11,490 bases of DNA from Bacillota bacterium (GTDB lineage: Bacteria > Bacillota > Clostridia > Lachnospirales > Lachnospiraceae), in assembly GCA_023450835.1 (NCBI GenBank), contig JAEXGM010000103.1, positions 1 to 11,490 on the forward strand, in the 5' to 3' direction. The notes beneath the pieces are model-generated. The model was not told the DNA's origin. It worked only from the letters and a program-made list of their open reading frames with translations, and made no database searches. Positions 1 through 6,141 of this stretch are shown here, in pieces. Each line of letters opens with the position of its first letter. Position 1 is the stretch's first letter. Both the position numbers and the translations under genes were made by a program.

Positions 1-263
1 CCGTAAGCAACCACAACGATTATATCGGGATTAATTGATTCTAACAAATCAAAAAAATCTTCGCCTTTTAAGCTCTGCGGCTGATAAACGGGAATATTCT
101 CGCTAAAGGCGTATTCTTTCACGGGCGGCGGGGTCAAAATCATTTTTCTTCCCGCAGGTTTATCCGGCTGTGTGACAACCCCTGCGATATTATATTTGTT
201 TTTCACGAGACATTCGAGCGAAATTTTTGCAAACTCAGGGGTTCCCATAAATAGTACTTTCAT
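1..263 (-). CDS. fmt: Methionyl-tRNA formyltransferase, N-terminal part (runs off the left edge)
   Basis: This enzyme transfers a formyl group from 10-formyltetrahydrofolate to initiator Met-tRNA in the cytoplasm. About 87 codons are visible. The translation begins MKVLFMGTPEFA and continues with VVTQPDKPAGR at about residues 29-39, both classic Fmt N-terminal signatures of the Rossmann-like formyl-transfer domain. It then reads VKEYAFSENIPVYQPQSLKG and ends in the strand DIIVVVAYG. The catalytic Asn-His-Asp region lies beyond the window. The start at 263 has the SD GGAGGAC (complement of 272-278) about 8 bases upstream. Fmt usually follows def (peptide deformylase); here the gene just upstream on the same strand is a hydrolase, 44 bases away. 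A paralogous formyltransferase-domain protein cannot be excluded from the N-terminus alone, but the match is strong. Confidence 0.9.
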   Translation of the reverse strand, partial: MKVLFMGTPEFAKISLECLVKNKYNIAGVVTQPDKPAGRKMILTPPPVKEYAFSENIPVYQPQSLKGEDFFDLLESINPDIIVVVAY

Positions 264-307
264 AAATTTTAGTCCTCCACTTCATTCATTCTTCTACTTC
301 TTCCTGC

Positions 308-1258
308 TCAATATTTCGCATTTAAATCAAGCCACTCTATCATAAAATCGAATCTTTCTTTCGTCAATCCATGGCCGCCTTGATATCTCTTGTGGTGCAG
401 GTTGTGTAAGGCTTTAAGTTCTGAATAGGCTGGGCTGGCTTTTTCAACGATATAGGAAGCATCTCTTGAATATTTATCATCTTCCGCAGAAACAATAAGC
501 AGCCGCCTTGGTGCAATACAAGATACCAAATTAAATATATCATATTTGCTGTAGAAGTTCGGAATTACACTGGCCATTTCAATCCCAACATCGTTTATCA
601 TGCGATTTTCATAAGTACAAGCACTGCCGCTTGCACAACTAAAAGCTATTCGTTCATCTAATGCGGAAAGAAATAACACAGTATTACCGCCATATGAATG
701 TCCAAGCGTGCCAATATTTTTATTGTCAATATAAGTAAGATTAGAAAGCAAAGTTATCCCATTCATAGCATCATCCAGCACTTTTTTCATCAAATAATCG
801 CCTTTTATGATACGATAGCACATTTCATTATAATGCTGCCAGAAGTCACCGCCATCTGAGAGAGGTTCTATTCCATGCGCATTTTTACGCCTTTCCTCAA
901 AGCATATTGAGTCAGGAGCCAACACAACAAATCCCCTTTTCGCCAATTCAGGTCCAAAAGCCTGCAATGGATTTCCAGCTAAACCGCAAACTTCGCTCTT
1001 TCCTAAATGATACTCCCTGTTGTGCTGGTGATTGATGAGAATGGCCGGATTGTTATCAAGTATTTCCGGAAGCAAAAGAAAAGCAATGACTTTGTCTCCG
1101 TAAGAGCCATACTCAATTAATTGTCTTGTATATCCCTCTTCCTTTGTGGAGTCCAGCAGTCTACACTCAATATGAGGTATGGTATCAGGAGCTATAATTC
1201 CAATTGCTTCTGCTATCTCTTTTCTTAAATTTGTTATGTTACCCACCTCGCTTAACAT
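308..1258 (-). CDS. Alpha/beta hydrolase (dienelactone hydrolase / acetyl-xylan-esterase-like)
   Basis: A predicted cytoplasmic serine hydrolase of 316 residues with no signal peptide or membrane segment. The nucleophile elbow GHSYGG places the catalytic Ser at about 188. Asp260 or Asp261 in SAEDDK follows a strand of the expected type (RRLLIVSAEDD), and His296 in YQGGHGL completes the triad. The N-terminal half has the strand PAILINHQHN (about 71-80) and KRGFVVLAPDS (108-116), typical of the fold. I start it at the Met at 1258 rather than the upstream in-frame ATG at 1273. GGAG (complement of 1266-1269) lies 7 bases before the 1258 codon, while the upstream ATG has no SD and abuts a TATAAT box. 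The gene lies 44 bases upstream of fmt, so both may share a transcript. The substrate is unknown; esterase or deacetylase activity is inferred from the fold only. Confidence 0.85.
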   Translation of the reverse strand: MLSEVGNITNLRKEIAEAIGIIAPDTIPHIECRLLDSTKEEGYTRQLIEYGSYGDKVIAFLLLPEILDNNPAILINHQHNREYHLGKSEVCGLAGNPLQAFGPELAKRGFVVLAPDSICFEERRKNAHGIEPLSDGGDFWQHYNEMCYRIIKGDYLMKKVLDDAMNGITLLSNLTYIDNKNIGTLGHSYGGNTVLFLSALDERIAFSCASGSACTYENRMINDVGIEMASVIPNFYSKYDIFNLVSCIAPRRLLIVSAEDDKYSRDASYIVEKASPAYSELKALHNLHHKRYQGGHGLTKERFDFMIEWLDLNAKY

Positions 1259-1273
1259 AAATATTCTCCACAT

Positions 1274-1301
1274 ATTATACCATTTAAAACAATAATTTCA
1301 A
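1274..1301 (-). promoter_or_regulatory. Promoter for the hydrolase (and probably fmt)
   Basis: On the minus strand, TTGAAA (complement of 1296-1301) is followed after 14 to 17 bases, depending on the frame chosen, by an A/T-rich box; the best reading gives a 16-base spacer to TATAAT (complement of 1274-1279). The predicted transcription start falls at about 1267-1268, only about 10 bases before the chosen start codon. The leader would then be extremely short, with the SD at its very 5' end. This supports excluding the longer reading frame. Confidence 0.55.
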
Positions 1302-1371
1302 GAAAATACCATTTGAGTGCCTAACTTGATTGACAGTACAGCAGGCTAATCAGGTATGCAGCTTATTTATT

Positions 1372-1400
1372 TTGACACATGATAGTTCGAATGATAAAAT
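1372..1400 (+). promoter_or_regulatory. Strong vegetative promoter with extended -10, for leader ORF and acetyltransferase
   Basis: TTGACA (1372-1377) is a perfect -35 box. A 17-base spacer separates it from TAAAAT (1395-1400), which is preceded by TGA and so forms an extended -10. Transcription should begin near 1407, leaving a leader of about 130 bases before the acetyltransferase start. The promoter is divergent from the hydrolase promoter, with about 70 bases between the two -35 boxes. Confidence 0.8.
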
Positions 1401-1436
1401 AAAAGTGGTAAAATATTGAAGAAAGGAGTTGATTCT

Positions 1437-1472
1437 ATGTTTATTAAAATTGTTGAGGTGAGAAAGCATTAA
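1437..1472 (+). CDS. Eleven-residue leader peptide upstream of acetyltransferase
   Basis: A short ORF encoding MFIKIVEVRKH and ending in TAA. It has a near-ideal SD (AAAGGAG at 1422-1428) 8 bases upstream and lies about 30 bases after the predicted transcription start. Its spacing and strong ribosome binding site suggest it is translated. Its codons 7-10 contain the complementary segment described in the next entry, so its likely role is regulatory in cis rather than to make a functional peptide. The sequence is not a known erm or cat leader that I recognise, and it carries no obvious codon bias pointing to one amino acid. Translation is inferred, not shown. Confidence 0.5.
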   Translation: MFIKIVEVRKH

Positions 1473-1529
1473 AGGAAATATTAGTCTATTTACCTAAACT
1501 AATAGACTTTCCATCTCGGATATGAGGTG
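1455..1529 (+). promoter_or_regulatory. Candidate translational attenuator with alternative base pairing over the SD
   Basis: Three pairings are visible. (a) 1483-1490 AGTCTATT pairs perfectly with 1501-1508 AATAGACT across a 10-base loop. (b) 1512-1517 CATCTC pairs with 1524-1529 GAGGTG (one G-U) across a 6-base loop, hiding the SD of the acetyltransferase. (c) The leader-ORF segment 1455-1466, GAGGTGAGAAAG, pairs with 1507-1517, CTTTCCATCTC, through 11 pairs with one bulged A (1461) and one G-U. Pairings b and c compete for 1512-1517, so one exposes and the other hides the SD. No U-run follows, so control of translation is more likely than termination. What switches it is unknown. Confidence 0.5.
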
Positions 1530-1538
1530 TTGTATTAT

Positions 1539-2072
1539 ATGAATTTATCAGAACCATTTGAAACGAAACGAATGAAATTTCGTTTGTTAGATATAAATGA
1601 TATAAATGTGATTTACAGGCAATTTTCTGATTCAGATATGTGCAGATACTTTAGTGAGGCTCCCTGTAATATGGAGGAAGCAAAAGAAATAATTGAACAT
1701 TACCAAAATCCAGAGGGTAAAGACCATCTTCGATATGGGATGTTCAATAAATTGAACAATACATTTATTGGAACATGCGGCTATCATTACTGGGACACAG
1801 AGCGTAATCAAGTTGAAATCGGTTATGATATTTGGAAGGATTATTGGAAACAAGGTTATATGTCAGAGGCATTGCCTGCACTTATGAATATTTGCTTTAC
1901 TCACCTTGGCGTTAATCGTATCTATATCCTTACGCATCCTCAAAATCACCCCTCACAGGCAACCGTCAGAAAATTTGGTTTTAAAGAATGTGTACATCGC
2001 AGAAATACAGATGATAAGCAACAAATATGTCTGGAATTGCTGTACTCTGAATGGCAGCATAATAACAAATAA
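1539..2072 (+). CDS. GNAT N-acetyltransferase, RimJ/RimL type
   Basis: A 177-residue protein that would transfer an acetyl group from acetyl-CoA to an amine, either a protein N-terminus or a small molecule. The N-terminus (FETKRMKFRLLDINDINVI) is typical of the RimJ/RimL (Acetyltransf_3) group. The acetyl-CoA-binding motif is at about 93-111, with EIGYDIWKDYWKQGYMSEAL providing the Q-G-Y-M-S-E-A pyrophosphate loop. The helix and strand after it (GVNRIYILTHPQNHPSQATVRKFGF, about 124-148) are the usual motif-B ending. The start at 1539 is chosen because GAGGTG at 1524-1529 is well spaced (9 bases); the GTG inside that SD is an unlikely start. The gene follows a strong promoter, a leader ORF and a structured leader, an arrangement common for inducible resistance genes. 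Substrate unknown. Confidence 0.87.
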   Translation: MNLSEPFETKRMKFRLLDINDINVIYRQFSDSDMCRYFSEAPCNMEEAKEIIEHYQNPEGKDHLRYGMFNKLNNTFIGTCGYHYWDTERNQVEIGYDIWKDYWKQGYMSEALPALMNICFTHLGVNRIYILTHPQNHPSQATVRKFGFKECVHRRNTDDKQQICLELLYSEWQHNNK

Positions 2073-2078
2073 TTCCGA

Positions 2079-2113
2079 CCGCTCATTTCTTTGTGGAAAT
2101 GAGCGGATTTATT
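2079..2113 (+). terminator. Rho-independent terminator after the acetyltransferase
   Basis: CCGCTCATTTC (2079-2089) pairs perfectly with GAAATGAGCGG (2096-2106) around a 6-base loop, giving an 11-bp stem that begins 6 bases after the stop codon. The tail ATTTATT is only moderately T-rich, so termination may be incomplete. Confidence 0.8.
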
Positions 2114-2131
2114 ATAAAATTGTACAATTAC

Positions 2132-2174
2132 CTACCTTGCTCAGTTGTTTCAAAAATGCAAGGTAGTCTTTTTC
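2132..2174 (+). terminator. Hairpin with T-run ahead of the AraC-type gene (terminator or attenuator)
   Basis: CTACCTTGC (2132-2140) pairs perfectly with GCAAGGTAG (2158-2166) across a 17-base loop and is followed by TCTTTTTC. It sits 26 bases after the preceding terminator stem and 46 bases before the AraC-type start. It is either a second, back-up terminator for the acetyltransferase or an attenuator in the regulator's own leader. A weak promoter could lie at 2091-2120 (TTGTGG, 16 bases, TATAAA), which would put this hairpin in the regulator's leader. Confidence 0.6.
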
Positions 2175-2212
2175 TATATCTGTTATCCTAAACAATGAAA
2201 GGAGGAAGTATT

Positions 2213-3109
2213 ATGGACTTTCTGAGAAGAATGAATAAAGTAATTGACTATCTTGAGGAGCATATCACAGAAAACTTTGATCTGAATGATGTTGCAAAAA
2301 TAGTTTGTTGCAACGCGTATCAATTTGGAAGAATTTTTTCTTATGTCATTGGAATTTCGCTTTCAGAGTATTTACGTAATAGGCGTCTTTCCCTTGCCGC
2401 ATTAGAATTACAGACTGGTAAGGTCAAAGTTATTGATGTGGCTTTAAAATATGGTTACAATTCTCCGGAATCATTCGCCCGTGCATTTCGCGATATGCAT
2501 GGAGTATCGCCAAGGGAAGCATGCGCTTTGGGTGTTAAACTCAGGATGTATCCACGTATAACCTTTCATATATCATTAAAAGGAGATGTAGATATGGAAT
2601 ATCGTATTGAACAAAAAGGTATTATCAAAGGTGTTGGCATTGTGAAAAACTTTGGAAAGTGGACAATGAACAAAGAAGCGGAACACTGGACAGAAAAAAT
2701 GGGAGAACGGTGGACATTTTGGGATGAATTTTTAAATCGTGGTGCAAATTTGGTTATACGCGACAAATATAAATTATACCGAGAACCTTTCTGGCAAATA
2801 GGGGTTACTCACACGAATGAAAATGGAGACATTGTCGAAGCAATAGGTGCAGAAGATGCCGGAGGCGATTATCCTGAACTTACTCACTTTGAAGTACCTG
2901 CAAGCACATGGGCAGTCTTTACAGCAAAAGGCACACTAAATCAGGAAGTACATCCCCTTGACGTACTGACTGCACAAATATTTTCAGAATGGCTGCCATC
3001 AAGCGGTTATCAAAAATCCATGGATTACGAGCTTCAGGTATATGGCCCTGGTAATACACAGTCAGATGATTATATCTGTGAGATTTGGATTCCGGTCAAA
3101 AAGAAATAA
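2213..3109 (+). CDS. AraC-family transcriptional regulator with GyrI-like effector-binding domain
   Basis: A 298-residue DNA-binding regulator. Residues 1-105 form an AraC/XylS two-helix-turn-helix domain: the first HTH is at about 24-46 (FDLNDVAKIVCCNAYQFGRI) and the second at about 73-96 (VIDVALKYGYNSPESFARAF), ending with the family signature HGVSPREA. Residues about 128-296 form a GyrI-like / AraC effector-binding domain. It starts MEYRIEQKGIIKGVGI and ends YICEIWIPVKK, with the conserved Glu of the EIWIPV strand and several tryptophans that usually line a hydrophobic ligand pocket. This is the architecture of Rob/TipA-like regulators that sense amphipathic compounds. I start it at 2213 because AAAGGAGG (2198-2205) is correctly placed before it; the in-frame ATG at 2195 overlaps that SD. 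The ligand and targets are not evident; the neighbouring GNAT gene is a possible target. Confidence 0.9.
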   Translation: MDFLRRMNKVIDYLEEHITENFDLNDVAKIVCCNAYQFGRIFSYVIGISLSEYLRNRRLSLAALELQTGKVKVIDVALKYGYNSPESFARAFRDMHGVSPREACALGVKLRMYPRITFHISLKGDVDMEYRIEQKGIIKGVGIVKNFGKWTMNKEAEHWTEKMGERWTFWDEFLNRGANLVIRDKYKLYREPFWQIGVTHTNENGDIVEAIGAEDAGGDYPELTHFEVPASTWAVFTAKGTLNQEVHPLDVLTAQIFSEWLPSSGYQKSMDYELQVYGPGNTQSDDYICEIWIPVKKK

Positions 3110-3172
3110 CGAAATAAACGCAAGCTTCCCCAATCATCAGAATTCTTTACCTCAATTTTCTTATCTTTTTAC

Positions 3173-3201
3173 TTGAGTTTTCTGTACTTTGCAACTATAA
3201 T
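3173..3201 (+). promoter_or_regulatory. Promoter of the Cache-domain chemoreceptor
   Basis: TTGAGT (3173-3178), a 17-base spacer and a perfect TATAAT (3196-3201) form a strong vegetative promoter. The predicted start is near 3208, giving a leader of about 120 bases. I saw no flagellar sigma-28 type promoter, so this receptor is probably not under the motility sigma factor. Confidence 0.75.
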
Positions 3202-3224
3202 GTATGGGACAATTGTCCCATACA
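3201..3224 (+). promoter_or_regulatory. Perfect 24-bp palindrome, candidate repressor operator
   Basis: The half-site TGTATGGGACAA (3201-3212) is followed immediately by its exact reverse complement (3213-3224) with no central gap. It overlaps the last base of the -10 box and spans the predicted transcription start. The RNA would contain only its second half, so a DNA operator for a symmetrical dimer fits better than an RNA hairpin. A protein bound here would block initiation. I do not recognise the motif as belonging to a named regulator, and no adjacent gene encodes an obvious TetR, MarR or GntR protein. Confidence 0.65.
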
Positions 3225-3239
3225 GATAACTCATACTAA

Positions 3240-3296
3240 TAGCCATGCCCTTTCCAGCGCACCGCAAGATTGTGCCGAGGATTTCGCAGGCAGCTA
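3240..3296 (+). other. Possible rod-like RNA fold in the chemoreceptor leader
   Basis: Within the 5' leader, nested short complementary blocks run outward from a 9-base loop: GCAC (3259-3262) with GTGC (3272-3275), TCC (3253-3255) with GGA (3279-3281), GCC (3247-3249) with GGC (3289-3291), and TAGC (3240-3243) with GCTA (3293-3296). They are separated by internal loops. The order is collinear, as in a riboswitch-like rod, but each helix is short. It does not match the c-di-GMP-I or c-di-GMP-II consensus as I remember them. This is a weak candidate. Confidence 0.3.
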
Positions 3297-3327
3297 TCTA
3301 ACTACTTAAGAAAATGGAGGTTTACAA

Positions 3328-5073
3328 ATGAAAAAAAACAAGACCCAGAATTTGATGCTAAAAGATAAACTTCTTAAAAATGTACGGGGAATTTTAATCG
3401 GCACTATTATTGCATTATCTTTGCTTGCAGGAATTGCGCTGCAAATCTCTTACGATAGCGCCGCTACTGAAAAGAAGCAAAACTTTGACACAGAAATCAA
3501 AACTGCCGTAGACAGTCTTATCAGTGCCCTGACCGTCAATTATCAGCGGTATGAGAGTGGAGAGATTACAAAGGAGGAATCACTGGCCTCTTCTGAAAAA
3601 ATCGTCCGGGACAGCCGCTATGACAATGGTAACGGATATTTCTGGGCAGATACGGCTGACGGTCTATGCGTTGTACATATGAATCCGGACTATGAGGGAA
3701 CCAACCGTCTGGATGCCGTAGATAAGAAAGGCACCTATTATATACGAAATGTTATTAAAGCCGCCGATAACGGCACGAACTTCTCGGAATTCTACTTTAC
3801 CAAGCCAAATGCCAGCGGTATCTTTAAGAAAAGGGCCTATACTGCCAAGTTTGAACCTTACGGCTGGTATATCAGTACCGGAAATTACTATGATGATATT
3901 AACAAAGCCATCCTTACCTTACGTTTCAAGCAGTCCATATCCGATATTATTCTGATACTGGTCAGCATATTAAGCGTGTTGGCAGGCACCAGACAGTTAA
4001 ATAAAGTAATTTCAAAAATTACTGAGCCCCTTACAACCGTTACTAACCGCTTGCACCTGCTCTCACAGGGTGATGTGCATACACCGGGTTCCGAGAATAT
4101 CACAGAAACCGATGAAACCGGAATCCTTGCAAATGCCGAAAACAATCTGATTAAGCAGCTGCAGATAATCGTTGAAGATATCTCCGTGAATCTCAGCAAG
4201 ATTTCCTCCGGCGATTTAAGAATCAGTACGGATAAGACCTACACCGGTGATTTCACCCCTATCCAGAAATCCATACAGGATATCACCGGTTACTTAAATG
4301 AAGTCCTCCTATCTATCAATCAGGCCTCTAACCAGGTAAGGGGCGGTGCCAGTCAGGTATCTGACATGTCCAGAACTTTGGCAGATGGTGCCACAGAACA
4401 GGCAAGTGTCATAGAGGAACTGTCAGCCTCCCTTGATGAGGTTTCCTACCACGTGGAGAAAAACACTGCAAATGTAGATAAAGCCTCCGATTACATTCGC
4501 CAGATTATTGAAAAATCCAGAGAAGGCAATGAGAAAATGCAAAGCTTATTAACTGCCATGCAGAACATCGAACATACCTCCAGGGAAATAGGAAGCATTA
4601 ACAGAACCATCGGAGCTATTGCAGCAAGAACCAATCTGCTGGCACTGAATGCCTCTATTGAGTCTGCACGTTTAGGAAACGACGGTAAGGGCTTTGCAGT
4701 AGTGGCAGAGGAAATGCGCCAGCTGGCGGGACAGTCTGCGGCTGCTGTAAATGATACCGAGAATCTCATCGCGACTTCTCTTGCGGCCGTGGAGAACGGT
4801 TCCAGAAATACTTCCGACACTGCAAATGAACTGATGACCATAACCGATATGATTAACCAGTTCAAAGATATTATGAAGGAGATAGGTTCCGAGAGCAGAC
4901 AGCAAAACAATGAACTAAAGGAAATTACTCAGGGTATCGGCCAGATATCCGGTATTATCCAAAGCAATGTGGCTGCTGCCGAAGAGTGTTCCGCCTTCAG
5001 TGAAGATCTTAACACACAGGCTGTTCTACTATTTGAAAATATAGATAAATTTACTTTATCTGAGAATATATAA
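3328..5073 (+). CDS. Methyl-accepting chemotaxis protein with extracellular Cache domain
   Basis: A 581-residue transmembrane receptor that would pass ligand signals to a CheA-CheW array. Domains in order: a basic cytoplasmic start; TM1 at about 21-42 (GILIGTIIALSLLAGIALQI); a single-Cache (sCache_2-like) sensor at about 50-195 with the family motifs NGYFWADTADG, VVHMNP, YEGTNRLDAVDKKG and PYGWYISTGNYYDDI; TM2 at about 203-221; a HAMP-like linker to about 275; then a long coiled-coil signalling domain. The hairpin tip at about 425-465 reads IAARTNLLALNASIESARLG followed by NDGKGFAVVAEEMRQLA, the part that contacts CheA and CheW. No C-terminal CheR-binding pentapeptide is visible. SD GGAGG lies at 3315-3319. 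Small organic acids are common sCache_2 ligands, but the ligand here is unknown. Confidence 0.93.
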   Translation: MKKNKTQNLMLKDKLLKNVRGILIGTIIALSLLAGIALQISYDSAATEKKQNFDTEIKTAVDSLISALTVNYQRYESGEITKEESLASSEKIVRDSRYDNGNGYFWADTADGLCVVHMNPDYEGTNRLDAVDKKGTYYIRNVIKAADNGTNFSEFYFTKPNASGIFKKRAYTAKFEPYGWYISTGNYYDDINKAILTLRFKQSISDIILILVSILSVLAGTRQLNKVISKITEPLTTVTNRLHLLSQGDVHTPGSENITETDETGILANAENNLIKQLQIIVEDISVNLSKISSGDLRISTDKTYTGDFTPIQKSIQDITGYLNEVLLSINQASNQVRGGASQVSDMSRTLADGATEQASVIEELSASLDEVSYHVEKNTANVDKASDYIRQIIEKSREGNEKMQSLLTAMQNIEHTSREIGSINRTIGAIAARTNLLALNASIESARLGNDGKGFAVVAEEMRQLAGQSAAAVNDTENLIATSLAAVENGSRNTSDTANELMTITDMINQFKDIMKEIGSESRQQNNELKEITQGIGQISGIIQSNVAAAEECSAFSEDLNTQAVLLFENIDKFTLSENI

Positions 5074-5081
5074 TTTTAGAG

Positions 5082-5158
5082 AAAGCTCCTATTTTCACTT
5101 CACGCATCATCCAGGACAAAAGTCCGGATATGTATGTGACGGGAAAACAGGAGCTTTT
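5082..5158. terminator. Long imperfect hairpin between convergent chemoreceptor genes (bidirectional terminator)
   Basis: AAAGCTCCT (5082-5090) pairs with AGGAGCTTT (5149-5157). The stem continues inward past one mismatch with TTTTC (5092-5096) and GAAAA (5143-5147). It is capped by an inner hairpin, ATCC-A-GGAC / GTCC-GGAT, around an AAAA loop with one bulge. The plus strand ends GCTTTTCTT and the minus strand ends GCTTTCTCT, so both convergent transcripts could end here. It lies 8 bases after one gene and 13 bases from the other. Confidence 0.7.
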
Positions 5159-5171
5159 CTTACTCTATTCC

Positions 5172-6029
5172 TTAAATAATGTCTGCAATCTTCTTTATAA
5201 CCTCCGCATCACCTGCAAGTGACTGCACCGTAGCTGATATCTCCTGCGTAGCAGAGGCCTGGGCTAAGGAGATATCTGATATCTCCTGTGTTTTTTTCAT
5301 CAGAACATCAATCTTTTCCTGTATGGAAGAAAGAATCTGTTTTGTATCCACAACTGCCTTGGCACTGTTCTCTGCCATCTTTCTGATTTCATTGGCAACC
5401 ACGGAGAAGCCTTTGCCATTTTCCCCTGCTCTTGCGGCCTCAATGGAAGCATTTAACCCCAGTATTCTGGAGGTGCTGGCTGTCTGGTTGATGAATCCCA
5501 GAATTGTATTGGTCTTCTCAATCAGACCTGTTATATCCGCTGTCTGCTTAACGATATCTGAAATATTTTCCGACAATACATTGGACGAAGAGGCAATTTC
5601 TTCTGAGGTAGCAGATAATTCTTCCGTTGATGAGGAAAGTTCTTCAATTACATCCTTCAAGGTATTTTGGGAATCCATACTCAGAGCAACTGTGAGTGTT
5701 CCAATAATATTACCGTTGGTATTTTTAATTGCAACACTGGAGGATTTGAATTCAGCTCCATATACCTCCTTTGGAATCCTTCCGATACTTTGCTCCCCTG
5801 TTCTCAATACCAAAGGGATATTGCCCTTATCTGAAAATGGTTTTCCGGTCAGCCCTGTTACCATATCGCTTATACCTATGGAGTAGTGGGTGAACTTTTC
5901 CCTGTCTGTTATTGCCACGCTATTTTGAACAAACAGGGCCTGGTGAAAAAGGGATGCAAATTCCCCAAATAAGTCAATGTACTGCTCATCACTTAGAATT
6001 ACTTTTTCCGTTGTACTGTCGTAAGTCAT
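5172..6029 (-). CDS. Soluble methyl-accepting chemotaxis protein with N-terminal sensory domain
   Basis: A 285-residue cytosolic chemoreceptor: no hydrophobic segment is long enough to span the membrane. Residues 1-120 form a small sensory domain I cannot assign firmly. It has PAS/GAF-like strands (LFVQNSVAITDREKFTHYS; FKSSSVAIKNTNGNIIGTLTVAL) and lies directly before the helix that enters the signalling domain. Residues about 123-285 are a short MCP coiled coil with the tip at about 176-215 (STSRILGLNASIEAARAGEN followed by GKGFSVVANEIRKMA), highly conserved for CheA/CheW binding. The arms are shorter than in the neighbouring transmembrane receptor, so the two belong to different length classes and may not share one trimer. 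SD GGGAG lies 9 bases upstream of the start. The gene is convergent with the Cache receptor and has its own promoter. Confidence 0.9.
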   Translation of the reverse strand: MTYDSTTEKVILSDEQYIDLFGEFASLFHQALFVQNSVAITDREKFTHYSIGISDMVTGLTGKPFSDKGNIPLVLRTGEQSIGRIPKEVYGAEFKSSSVAIKNTNGNIIGTLTVALSMDSQNTLKDVIEELSSSTEELSATSEEIASSSNVLSENISDIVKQTADITGLIEKTNTILGFINQTASTSRILGLNASIEAARAGENGKGFSVVANEIRKMAENSAKAVVDTKQILSSIQEKIDVLMKKTQEISDISLAQASATQEISATVQSLAGDAEVIKKIADII

Positions 6030-6072
6030 ATAGTCATCTCCCGTTAGTTATAAAATATTTAAACTTAGGAGT

Positions 6073-6130
6073 ATAATACTATATGGGAAACAAATTTTCA
6101 ATAACAATAAAAATAATTATTATTATTTTT
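6073..6130 (-). promoter_or_regulatory. Promoter of the soluble chemoreceptor with A/T palindrome upstream
   Basis: On the minus strand, TTGAAA (complement of 6096-6101), a 17-base spacer and TATTAT (complement of 6073-6078) predict a start near 6066 and a leader of about 37 bases. Immediately upstream, 6109-6117 AAAAATAAT and 6122-6130 ATTATTTTT form a perfect A/T inverted repeat with a 4-base centre. Its position, about -43 to -64, is where an UP element would act. It could also form a weak hairpin at the end of the upstream transcript. Confidence 0.55.
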
Positions 6131-6141
6131 GTTTATTTCAA

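Noticed and set aside
1906..2166. Plus-strand ORF overlapping the acetyltransferase 3' end
   Set aside because: It is an out-of-frame shadow that reads through the terminator hairpins.
3240..3327. c-di-GMP riboswitch in the Cache chemoreceptor leader
   Set aside because: The conserved core sequences of the two c-di-GMP riboswitch classes, as I remember them, are absent; only a weak unnamed fold is supported.
5267..5287. Perfect inverted repeat with 10-bp arms inside the soluble chemoreceptor gene
   Set aside because: It encodes the heptad-like EISDIS region and its look-alike at 5235-5246 encodes a similar EIS stretch, so codon repetition explains it.
5179..5886. Long plus-strand open frame opposite the soluble chemoreceptor (and similar ones at 7136-7825, 4491-4910 and 9552-9881)
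   Set aside because: These are antisense shadows of clear genes with low-complexity Ser/Ile/Phe-rich translations and no ribosome binding site.
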